Both the position numbers and the translations under genes were made by a program. From IMG/VR virus record IMGVR_UViG_3300028198_000007, positions 1-40,014 of that record: a DNA stretch of 40,014 nucleotides. The stretch is one strand, 5' to 3'. The stretch's first letter is position 1. Each line of letters starts with the position of its first letter. The notes beneath the pieces are model-generated. The model searched no databases. It saw nothing but the letters and a program-made list of their open reading frames with translations, and had not been told where the DNA came from. Positions 9,375 through 20,700 of this stretch are shown one piece after another. This DNA is from a virus.

Positions 9375-12300
9375 TTAAGTAGCAGTGCTAAGTATCCCTT
9401 TACTCACATCAGAATGTCGGATACTAGAACCAGACACCTGAAAAAATATTCTCATACCATTACCATTTGGTAATGTTGATAACATACCTTCATATTTTCT
9501 TTTATTTCTACGCCAAAATTGTCTTTCACCGTTTGGTAAATCATGACTGGCATATGGATATGGGCTAGTATTTAATCCAGTTGGATTAGATGCGGTTCCC
9601 GCTTCATTTGTAAATGCATCAGTTGTAGTACCAGAAGAGTCTCCATATTTATCTATTTCTATATGACCACCATGTGATGAGAAATCTGCACTTGATACAC
9701 AAATCATGTCAAGTTCACTTTGTGGATAATAAAAACGTTGAGTAGTTAATTGTGTTGGAAATGCAAACACAAAATTTCTATCATCAGTAATAGATAATTG
9801 TTCATATGGATTAATAATAGCAAATGAATCTGTAGAATGTTTAGTTGCATCTAAATGATAATCCCATGGTTTTAATACATCTGACTCTCTAACTACAAAC
9901 CTATTAATAGATTTATATGAATCTTCTACTTCTGTAACAAAATCACGGTCTTCAAATATCTTAATCATATAATCATTTGATGGTTTGAAATTACTAAATC
10001 TTATAGAAAATTTAGAACCAGATTTTGGTGCATGTCTAAAATGTATTGTTTTATTAAAGAAATCATAAAAATAAGAATTAGCCGATGTCATATCAGTAAA
10101 TACAACATCACCTGGTAACAACCCATTTAAAATAGGACGATTAGTACTTACAATTAAATGTTTATCAAGAACAATACCGGATGAGCTAATATTTAGTCCA
10201 AAATTGGTCTGTGTAGTTCTATTAAAATAATTATCACCATTTGCCCAAAAAGTCAATCCTTGATTTATACATCTATTATCTATTGATGGGGTTTCTCCAC
10301 GATAGCTGTTCCATACTAATTGTTGATCATCTGGAGCAGAATTCCCAATCACATACATATTATCACCAACTTTATTAACAGGATTGCCAGAATCATCACT
10401 TGAAAATACCGGCAATTTGAACAAATGCTTTAATTCATCTACTGAATTAGCATCTAATGCTTCTAAAAACCTACTTATCGTGGTTGGATCTCCATGTCTA
10501 AACCATTCATCATATGATAATATATATGCACCATTATCTCTTCTAACTACAGCATCATCTAATGATACAACTATAGAATCTAAAATACGTTCTTTATTTG
10601 CAATACTATGTGGTGTTAATATGTCTATTAATGCATCAGAATTTGTTTTCCATTCTGAATATGTATTCTCATCAGTATCCGTTGTTGGTGGAACACCACC
10701 ATCATGCCAAGTATAACTAGCCGCCCTACAAGAGTATGCATCAGATTCTGATGTAATATTACCTGATCCATCCAAACAATGAGATGAATCCTTTGCACTC
10801 ATTTCAAATCTAGACATTCTATCTATTAAATATGGAGGAAATACTAAATTACCAGAATATGAAAACGACTTATTATCAAGTAGTGGTGTTGACCAAACCG
10901 GCGGTTCATATAGATTTTCCATTGTTGGAGTAGACCCCATCACAACCGTATAGCCTGTACCCGTCGATACCACGGCAGTTTTTGATATTAATACACTTGA
11001 ACCAAATGATGGTACTGAATTAAATGATAGATATAATATAGAAGCCATTGATATGGAATTATAATCCTGTTTATTGATTGATTTGGTGGTTCTACTAAAT
11101 GTGAAATACATCTTACCAGTCGCAATATCCACGTTCAACATATCATCATGATATATACTCATAGCTGTTGTATCATTTAAATGTGATGGCAACATATCAG
11201 ATAGTTTAGTTTTTAATTCAGATAATGAGAATTCATACACTTTGACTAAACCAGTGGAATCAGTATATCCGGGAACTTCATCAGAAGCCGGTGTGTGTAA
11301 TACATTAGTAACCGTAATTATATTATCAAGTTCAACTCCTGAATTGGGTATTATAACAAATTTTGGTGTGATAGTAGATACATCGATTGCAGCACCATTA
11401 ATTTTTTTAAAAATTAGGTCGTCTCCTGAAGCAGACACACTCCATTTGGTTGAGTCAGATATAGTGCTCGAAAAAATTAGTGGCACGACATCCGCAGCAG
11501 CATATCCGTTTCCGTTGGTAATTGTGGCTGTTGTAAAATGTACATCCTCAATATAAAACCGGAAAACAGTATTGTCATCACCAGCATCGTATACAGCATT
11601 ACCACCACTAAGGACCGAAGGGGTAACTTTATAAGTACCATCTGATGCTGGAACTGTGGCTACATCTGTAGGTGTGTCGGTATTACCAGAACTATTTTTC
11701 CATACAGCATTACTACCATTCAATTCAGTAGTAAAGTCTAATGAATATGGTGTAGAATCAAACGTGAGAGAAACTAGTGGATTTTCCATCGACACTTGTA
11801 ATATGTCAGTAGATGTCATTTCGAATTCTAAACTAATTTCTGGCCAAGTTGCCCAAGAGGATACAGTTTTAACATAGTTCCAATTATTGTTATTATAATA
11901 TCTAGGAACATCACCAAACCCCTGTAAAGATAAAGAAGTAATATCTCTATTTGTATTAGATGACCTCCAATAATTAGCGTAAGTATTAGACGTTGGGATT
12001 ATCCCACTTTGTAAATTAACATTAGCATCAATATCAAGTGAATTTATAGATGAGGTGTATCCTTTACCAAAAAAATCAATAGAGTTAACTTGTCCATCAA
12101 ATAAAGCATCGCTACTTACCCAATGAGAATAACTAGGGTTAGTATATGATTTACCATCTTTATCATAAATGGTTGGACTTGGACTAAAATCCGTAGTATC
12201 TGCACTTGCATAGTAAGTATTCAACCCCTCAAACGTCTGTGGGCGTTTGGATGGTGAATATAAACAATGAAGTGGGGTTTTATCTGTTATATCTGGTTGT

Positions 12301-14717
12301 CCTGTTAGTTGATTAACATGTCGTTGTACAACAAACCACGCAAAATCATCATCTTGATCCGCAGATGCTTGATCCCATATAAATAAAGACACCCCATGAT
12401 TAGTAGTTGTCAATCTATATGACATTGGATATTGTGGGGCAACGTCATATTTATTTTTAGAAGTACCTCTTCTTAAAAAGTGTGATTTGTTTTTAACTGA
12501 AGTTACTGTAACATTTCTAGAAATAACTGGTTCATGAAATATATCACATAATTCTCCAGGTTCTCTAAATACTGATGTATGTATACCATCAGCACCCTGT
12601 GATCGAGTTATTGTTCCATCATCTTTTAATTGATATTTTGTAGCAATATTAACTTTTAATTCAGAAGTACCATCCAACCACTCAAATCTAATTCTCCATT
12701 TCTGACCTAATGGTGCAGTCCCAGAAAATGCGGATGAAATATAGTCTTTATCACCAGACAATATATCAACACCAGCAGTAGATTCTATTAATACTAAATT
12801 TGATATATTATTACACGATGACAAAACTGATGTGGTACTATTATCAACTGTTTGTGGATATATTAATTTAAAAGCTGGCAAATATGAATCATCAGTATCA
12901 TACTGCAACAAAAAAACATCATTGTCATTAAATGAAGTATTAACAGACGTTGATGGTATTTTAGGTATGGTTAGACTTCCCCTCTGAGTTTCAGTTGGTT
13001 CCGTATATGTCCATGATAAAACATCTGTCGTAAATGAATGATGAGTTCCTTCAATTTCTTGACTTGGTGAAAACCCATTAGGACCGACATATGCACCAAA
13101 TGGCACGTCTAAAGAATGATCCCAATTAAAAGTAACATTAACAACACAATCACCTATATCTTTTACCCACGGAATATCGCTACCACGCAAACCAACGAAT
13201 ATAAACTCCGTATAACGTCTAGCAGTCCCAGAAACCCCAGCAGTACCAATCTCATCTGTGCTTTTTGCATACCATAACTTAGTATCAATAATTCTACCAT
13301 TTATAGAAATATGAAATTCACCATTGCCAAGATCATTCAAAACATAAGGCATATATACACCTATACCGGTATATCCACCCTCTGTTACAGTTCTACCCTC
13401 AGTATACAATGAACTACCGCTAGCATCAAAAGTATGCATGTTAAAGTAAAATGGTGTAGTTGGTCCTGGCTCACTGTCAGTACCATTAACGGGTTCTAAT
13501 TTACATCTAAACTCAAATGAATCATGTCTTATTAATTTCCAAAGTCCTACATTATATGCAGTACTTGACCCACTAGGAATTACACTTTTAACTTTCCTTT
13601 GCGAAACAAAATCACCACCAGCAGCTATATCATCCAAATACCCATTTGCATTTAATGGAACTGTAAATGCACCGGCAACTGCTGCCACAAATGCAACATC
13701 TGAATACGATCCAACCGGAGTATTCCATGCAAATGAAGTCAACACCCAAGATGTTGTGGAGAGGTTATATTTATATATCGTTCCCCAATTATACGTAACT
13801 ATATCCCCTTCATCATTTTCAAGATAAAATGCTACGCCATCAGAGGTAACATCTAAATGTGCAGTAATGCCGGAAAGACCGGCGATGGAGGATCCTAATA
13901 ACGCAGTATTAATTGAATTTAAAATCATATCACAAATACCTTGTTCTCTAACGCCACCAGCAGTATTATCGGTGCTTACGTTGTCCCAAACACCACTAGT
14001 TCCAGGTCCAGTCTGGGGTTCAACAACCTCAAGAACAATTCCATTAATTGTCAGATTAAATTTATGGTATGTGGTTGACAGTGCCTCCCAGTCAGATACA
14101 GAAGCACCGCTAGTTAAAAATTGTTGAGTATACCCAGACTTAGCTGAAGTATTATCACTAGGCATTGCAGTTTCTAAATAATGTTCAGACCCAATTGTTC
14201 TTATTTCTGGAGAATCATATGGATTTATGCACATATCTTTTGCTAACTGATATAATAACCCACCAGAAGAAGACGACCACTGTTCTTGATGTATACGATA
14301 AGAAACTTCTATATGTTCACCTTGTGACGGATGATACCCATTTTTAAATCTAAGTCCGCCAAATGACCCAATAGTTTGTTCAAATGAAACAATACCAAGA
14401 TCAGTATGATTGCCCTCAGAATACATATGATCCTGTTCATCACTAGACCAATATTCTTTTTCTTCATCAATACTACCAATCACAGCAGCAACCGCAGCAT
14501 CGGTAGTGTTTTGAAAATTATTACCCAATGACCTATCCAAAATATATTGTGTTCCATTCACTTTAATATCCCACACCCACGACTTATCAGAAAAATCTAT
14601 CTTTCCCTTTAAGGGTAATATTGTTTCTCCTATACCAATGTGAACTTCTGTGTGTATTTTATGAGGAATAGTTATTATTTCATTCCGTTGTATGCTATAA
14701 CCGCTTGATAAAGGCAT
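9375..14717 (-). CDS. Giant virion/tail-fibre-type protein, 1780 aa (paralog family)
   Basis: Start ATG at 14717 follows an AGGAG Shine-Dalgarno and two late promoter boxes. The N-terminus resembles that of the 2024-residue paralog (GYSIQRNEIITI). The shared central block lies near residues 690-830: KWRIRFEWLD, PGELCDIFHE, YPMSYRLTTTNHG, DQDDDFAWFVVQRH, PLHCLYSPSKRP. The C-terminal block is near 1604-1680: NRFVVRESDVLKPWDYH, EQLSIT, FVFAFPTQL. Residues between N-terminus and central block, and about 770 residues between the two blocks, are largely unlike the paralogs. The segment around residues 390-560 (LIRHDSFEFRCKLEP ... FHISINGRIID) has a lectin-like beta look, but I cannot assign a fold. 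Probably a tail or baseplate-attached fibre. Confidence 0.85.
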   Translation of the reverse strand: MPLSSGYSIQRNEIITIPHKIHTEVHIGIGETILPLKGKIDFSDKSWVWDIKVNGTQYILDRSLGNNFQNTTDAAVAAVIGSIDEEKEYWSSDEQDHMYSEGNHTDLGIVSFEQTIGSFGGLRFKNGYHPSQGEHIEVSYRIHQEQWSSSSGGLLYQLAKDMCINPYDSPEIRTIGSEHYLETAMPSDNTSAKSGYTQQFLTSGASVSDWEALSTTYHKFNLTINGIVLEVVEPQTGPGTSGVWDNVSTDNTAGGVREQGICDMILNSINTALLGSSIAGLSGITAHLDVTSDGVAFYLENDEGDIVTYNWGTIYKYNLSTTSWVLTSFAWNTPVGSYSDVAFVAAVAGAFTVPLNANGYLDDIAAGGDFVSQRKVKSVIPSGSSTAYNVGLWKLIRHDSFEFRCKLEPVNGTDSEPGPTTPFYFNMHTFDASGSSLYTEGRTVTEGGYTGIGVYMPYVLNDLGNGEFHISINGRIIDTKLWYAKSTDEIGTAGVSGTARRYTEFIFVGLRGSDIPWVKDIGDCVVNVTFNWDHSLDVPFGAYVGPNGFSPSQEIEGTHHSFTTDVLSWTYTEPTETQRGSLTIPKIPSTSVNTSFNDNDVFLLQYDTDDSYLPAFKLIYPQTVDNSTTSVLSSCNNISNLVLIESTAGVDILSGDKDYISSAFSGTAPLGQKWRIRFEWLDGTSELKVNIATKYQLKDDGTITRSQGADGIHTSVFREPGELCDIFHEPVISRNVTVTSVKNKSHFLRRGTSKNKYDVAPQYPMSYRLTTTNHGVSLFIWDQASADQDDDFAWFVVQRHVNQLTGQPDITDKTPLHCLYSPSKRPQTFEGLNTYYASADTTDFSPSPTIYDKDGKSYTNPSYSHWVSSDALFDGQVNSIDFFGKGYTSSINSLDIDANVNLQSGIIPTSNTYANYWRSSNTNRDITSLSLQGFGDVPRYYNNNNWNYVKTVSSWATWPEISLEFEMTSTDILQVSMENPLVSLTFDSTPYSLDFTTELNGSNAVWKNSSGNTDTPTDVATVPASDGTYKVTPSVLSGGNAVYDAGDDNTVFRFYIEDVHFTTATITNGNGYAAADVVPLIFSSTISDSTKWSVSASGDDLIFKKINGAAIDVSTITPKFVIIPNSGVELDNIITVTNVLHTPASDEVPGYTDSTGLVKVYEFSLSELKTKLSDMLPSHLNDTTAMSIYHDDMLNVDIATGKMYFTFSRTTKSINKQDYNSISMASILYLSFNSVPSFGSSVLISKTAVVSTGTGYTVVMGSTPTMENLYEPPVWSTPLLDNKSFSYSGNLVFPPYLIDRMSRFEMSAKDSSHCLDGSGNITSESDAYSCRAASYTWHDGGVPPTTDTDENTYSEWKTNSDALIDILTPHSIANKERILDSIVVSLDDAVVRRDNGAYILSYDEWFRHGDPTTISRFLEALDANSVDELKHLFKLPVFSSDDSGNPVNKVGDNMYVIGNSAPDDQQLVWNSYRGETPSIDNRCINQGLTFWANGDNYFNRTTQTNFGLNISSSGIVLDKHLIVSTNRPILNGLLPGDVVFTDMTSANSYFYDFFNKTIHFRHAPKSGSKFSIRFSNFKPSNDYMIKIFEDRDFVTEVEDSYKSINRFVVRESDVLKPWDYHLDATKHSTDSFAIINPYEQLSITDDRNFVFAFPTQLTTQRFYYPQSELDMICVSSADFSSHGGHIEIDKYGDSSGTTTDAFTNEAGTASNPTGLNTSPYPYASHDLPNGERQFWRRNKRKYEGMLSTLPNGNGMRIFFQVSGSSIRHSDVSKGILSTAT

Positions 14718-14742
14718 TATTAACTCCTAAGTTTATTTATTA

Positions 14743-14750
14743 TATTTATA
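14743..14750 (-). promoter_or_regulatory. T4-type late promoter box (proximal) for the 1780-residue gene
   Basis: TATAAATA on the minus strand in the 48-nt gap between the stop of the 2481-residue gene (14766) and the start at 14717. It is 26 nt from the start codon, so the leader would be short but still includes the AGGAG site. Confidence 0.55.
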
Positions 14751-14765
14751 ATTATGCGATATTGT

Positions 14766-17700
14766 CTATATATTTATATCACTATTAAGTATATACTGCG
14801 AATTACTCAACATAAGCACTCGCATTCCATTATTACCTGTTGATTTTAACCCAACATAAACACGCGAATCCACATTGACACCATCTGATTTATAAATGTT
14901 AATGTTCTCTAAAGCACCATCGGCAACAAGAGAACCAGATGTGAAGGCAAAGATGTCCATGTCCTCGTTTGGGTAAATACATCGTGTTCCCGTTAACCTA
15001 GTCGGGAACTTTATTAAGTAATGACCATTTTTGGTAATCACTTGTTGTTCTTGCGAATTGAGAACGGCATCGCTATCAACACTGTGTTTGGTTGCGGAAA
15101 TGTGTCTTTTCCATGGTATATTCATGCTAGTTTCTCTAACAACATACCTCCAAATTTTAGGTTCCATACTATCTATAATTAATGTATCTTCTAAATCAGT
15201 TTTCAATACTAAGGTGACAACATTACCATCAACATCCGTCATAATCTTATCTACTAAAGAATATGAATTCCCATGAAAATCTTCCAACTCTACTATTTCA
15301 GTATCTATAGTTTGTAAATTGCGAGAAGATTCTGAATAATAAATACCAATATCTGATGGATATATATTATCCTTTGAGCAGAAATATAAACAATGGACAG
15401 GGTGTGTATCAAACACACCATTTCCGTCAGTTATTGGCAATCCAGTAATATTATCTACTGTTAATTGTACAGAAAACCAAGCAAAATCATCATAATCATA
15501 TGATAATGTTTCATGTCCAACATACATTCCAATACCATGTTCAGTCATAGTTAATCTATACGACATTGGATATGCACCAGACATATCTGATATATTTTTG
15601 GGATAACGTTTAAACCAACCATTACCACTTTTCTTATTTCTAACTCTATATGCTCTATCTGTTTCTGGTGGTTCATAATATTTAATTTCTAGATTATAGA
15701 TATTATCTACTGATTCATTATTAGTTAATGAAATTGTATTTACACCCGAATCAAACACATTAAATTGTTCTACATTATTATTTATAGATATATAATTGCC
15801 CAGATCTAATATACCTAACATAATTGAATCCACACTTGGAGTATATATCCCATCCACATCAGACATCAAATATATTCCAATAGCAATAATATTTATATTA
15901 TTAAAATCCTTATTTTCTATCCAATTAGAAAATTCAATCGAAGAAACTCCATTTGCAAAATCGGTTATAACAACTTCTGATGACTCTGATGGTATTTTCC
16001 ATACATTATCACCAAATGATGCAGAATACTTTATATCAGTTCCTGATGGTTTAGTTTCATTAATCGTTAATGTTTCAATTTTATGAACACCCACATTTTC
16101 ATCTAACACCAAAAGTTCTGAAATTAAATATTTGTTATTATATAATACAATCGTATCAACCACAACATCCGATGATTCTGTTACATTTAATGTTATTGCA
16201 TTTACTGATGGTGAATTTGTACTATCTGTGGTAGATATATTTAACCTAATATATAACTCATCTTCTGAAACCCCAATCATATAAGAAGACAATTCAGACG
16301 AATTATTTTTATTTGTCCAAGTACTTCCACCATCTGTTGAAATACCATATTTTATACTAGTCCCAGTTGGTATAGTCTCACCAATTGTTATATTATCAAT
16401 CGTTGTGTTTACCAATGATATCGGTGTGTTAGAAATCACATAATTATCTGCATTTAATGGGTATTCTATAGTCGTACTTACCACAACATCAACAAACTTA
16501 GAAACCTCTAAAATAATATTATCCAATCTGGGGGTATGAATCATATCCCCACTCACAAATACTGCCATAATATCTAATGTATTATCTATAGATATACCTA
16601 ATGTATTGTTGCTAGGTTCAATAAAATCATATGACAGTAAATACGATCTAAGTTGATTAGAATTCATCCCATACTCTTTAATATCTTCTATATCTACCGA
16701 CCCTGCAAAATTATACCAACTATTTCTTTGATCAGAAGAAATAATATAACGTATATATGTGCCAGTATAAATATTTTCCTCAATAACAACACTGTCTATT
16801 GACGTTACATCCTGTAATGATATAGATATTAATGATTGAATAACCCCCTCAGATGAATACATTATAGACGTATTACTGACATACTCATTGGCAAGACTTT
16901 TATTTAATATTATAGAATTTACTGAAGGTGTAATTGAACCATCACTACTTAAATATATAGCTATATCAAACTGATTTATATTACTAACATCATATTCATG
17001 TAACCAATTAATCATGTCTGATGAACTAACTCCATTTGCAAAATCAGTAATAATACCATCAGGGGTTGTCCAATTAGACTTCTCATCAAATGATACTGAA
17101 TATTTTATATCAGTACCAAGTGGAATAGTTTCGTCAATTATTATATCATTAATATATGCCATAGTAGATAATGATATAGAATTAATTGTATACATCACAC
17201 CATTAAGAGAATAACTGACATTAGTGCCCACAATAATATCATGTTCTTTTGTCATTTCAAACAATATATTTGTCAGTTCAGAAGTTGATCTATTATCTAC
17301 TGTAGATAATTCTATTTCAACATTCATATATTCTTTACTATTTAAATCATTAATAAAACTGTCACTCATCAAATATGATTCAAATGTTATCATATCATAA
17401 TCTACAGTAGCATCATCATCAAATGAAATACTAATCGTTATATTACTTTTATCTGGTTGATTCTCATATGAAAGAAATGCATTACCAACCGATGTGATAT
17501 TAGATATTAATATTGGTTCATGTTTCATAACACCAGTATTATATACATTAACTGTTTCTGTAAAGGCTATCGGGATTTCATATAAATCTAAAGAAAAATT
17601 ACTAATAGTTGGTGTTTTAGTAACATCTGTGGTAGATAGTTTTATATATAAATAAAACGCATCATAAGCACCTTGATTGTTGGGATCCCCAAACCAGCTG

Positions 17701-20700
17701 TCGTCATCTAACCCGTTATATGCGGGTAATATATATCCATTCGGATTACCATCCATAACTGTTTGGACGAAATTACTGACAGTCAGATGATATGTTCTAT
17801 ATGAATCATCGTCCCAAGTAAAAAACCCAATATAATTAATGGCAGTCCCATCTGGAATATCTTTTGCTAATAATATATTATCGTAACGGTCTAGACCGTT
17901 AGTATTTAAAAGACTACTTATACCAGAATATTTAACAATTACTAGAGTTTCAGTTGGGTATTCAAGTTGTTCCCCAATAACAACATTTGTTCCATGTTGG
18001 ACTTTAAATATTATAGAATTTACGGATGGAGTAATCGTTGTATCGCTGTTCATCCTAATTCTGATACGTATAGGTATAGAATTATCCAAATCTACATCTG
18101 GATGATACGTATCGAAAAAATCAGCAAAATTAAAAGAATTCATTTCAAAGGAATTAACCCCGACACTGCCAACACCTGACGGAATATACCAATCGCCATC
18201 ATTAAAAAATTGAAGACAATATAATATAGAAGTTCCAATGTGGGTGGTATCATCTATTATTATTTGATCAATAATTGCAAGATCAGGAATAATCAATGGG
18301 ATTATTGATTCAACAACAAAGTCACCATTAGGATATGATATATGTGCAGGTATACCAGGTATTAATTGAGCATACAGTGAAAATGGACTTGAACTAAAAC
18401 CACCGCTAGGCAAAGTGGGACTGTCGTGTAATCTAACTTGCAGATTGGTATCGTCTTTCATATGGAATATTCCAACCCAAGAAATATCAAAAACTAAAGT
18501 ACCTTGAACATTTACAGAACTGCCATCGGTCTGATAGATAATGCCATCATATCGCGTATGGGTAAAAAACATTCGCGTATTACTTGAATTCACTTTCAAA
18601 AGGTAGTTCACAACCCAAAATTGGTTATCACGGGTAGTAATCATATACGTATCAGCACCATCAATATTATATTTCGTATCGATCCCCCCCGTACCGCTAA
18701 CAAAACTGTCGATACCCTGCTTCATTATGTTATCATAAATTTCAAATGAATGTTTATAGTGGCCGAGCATATCCCAAGTTTCGGGGGGACCAACTAAAGA
18801 AGTATCCGTTTTTAAATATTTACCACCAACAACAGGATCATAGTTTATATCGACTGTAGTGTCTTGAGTGGAACCCCAAACTATAAAATCACTGATACCT
18901 GCATAGTGGGATGCGTGGAACTTTTTATACGTGTTTTCCTGAAAAATCCAATGTGTATAAAAACGACCACCTCCTGTGAAATTGCCCCAATAGGTGTAAA
19001 TCTGTGACCTAGCGACCCTTGTTTCAACGGATCGGGCGCCCGAAATAAAACCAGAGAGATTGACTGTTCCCAAGTAGACTCGATTATTGTAGTCGTTATT
19101 ATGTCCATAAACTTTATGCCAAGTTCCAATCATACCATTGTAATCATCAACGTCTTTGGCACGAAACCCGTTGTTCATATTGTACCAAGTTATACCTGAT
19201 ATCGATACGGGAGTAGGAAATTGTAAATATATACTACTATTTCCATTTCCGTTGCCACAGCAAGGCCAAGAAAAACTTAATCCAGAAACACCTCTGGGGT
19301 TCTTTTTACTCCATCTTTGATAATTTCCCCTAATTATTTTGGTAGTTGGTATATTGTAAAGGGCAGTTGTGGATTGTCCATCAACGAATAGTGGACTAGC
19401 ATCATATGGCTTATAATGATACCCGTATTTATGTACAACAAACCCCTTTGTTCCTGAACCATACACACAAGAAAATCTACCACCAGAAAATAAAACAATC
19501 GACTGATTATTACCTATACGTGAACGAATATCCTCAATAAGTATCGACTCATTAACACTGACACCAGATCCGGCTGTGTAATGATCATGGGCATGAAAAT
19601 GGCGTCCCATAGAATATAATTTAAGTGGGCGGGAATTATTAGGGGAAGAAGGGTGGGCATCAGTAACAACAAACCACGTTCTTTCTTTTACAAGAGATAT
19701 AAATATAGGATCATATTTAAACACTTGTTTTTCTCTACCTTGTGCCCTATAACCCCATTGTTCCCAAGTATAATGTATATCCTTAGTATAAGACCCCACC
19801 GGCATCTTTGGTTTTCTCTGAAACCAACTTACTTGAAATGGACCATCAGCATCTGTATAAATTTTCATGATATGATCGTTATCATATGAAAGTTGTTGAT
19901 AATCATTGTTACCACACCATAACAACGATTCATAGTTGTTATTGACACTTTTATTTAGCATAGCTAAATTACGCATCTGGATGATAGTCCCATCTCCGCC
20001 TGCCCATACATTCTGAATTCCATACCAACCGGTTACCTCATCAAAATCCTCAGAGTTCTGAGGATGAGATACACTCCAAAAATTTTGAGAATAACTTAGT
20101 CTCCGACTCTTTTCATCTTTAGATGGCATACCATCTGGCACATATGCAAACCCAAGTTGTCCTGAAGTATTCTTTCCAGTTCCATATAAAGTATAATCCG
20201 AAGAAATTGCTAATAAATGTTTATCACCACAAGCAACTTTTCTAATATTTGTCTTTGATAACTTCCAATCTGAATAACTAACTGAATTATTATGACCTAA
20301 TCCTAATTGACCCTCATCATTCTCACCACGAACATATAAATTCCCATTTTCCAATAACATCACCTGAAACTCTAATCCAGATTCAAGTTGTAATATTTTT
20401 TCATTTACATCTATTGCTGGTATCTCCGGGATTTCTTCATTATATGTTCCTAATTTTGATAACACCCCATCATCCACACTAAAGTCTTCATTTTCATCGT
20501 GACCAAAATTAATTTTATCAAATGACCCCCACGTAGTATTATCAATTGCCGCCGTATATTGTGTTTCTAGTATATCCGTCATCACTCCTTTTAAGGAAAT
20601 ACCATTATCATCCCTAGTTACTGCACCACCATTATAAATCACATCAACTGAATTCATATTAAGGGTAATATTTGCTGAATTGATATTATAGTCTGTAACC

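Noticed and set aside
13768-13775. TATAAATA box on the minus strand inside the 1780-residue gene
   Set aside because: Mid-gene with no gene start nearby; expected by chance in DNA this AT-rich. The same applies to the box at 15779-15786.
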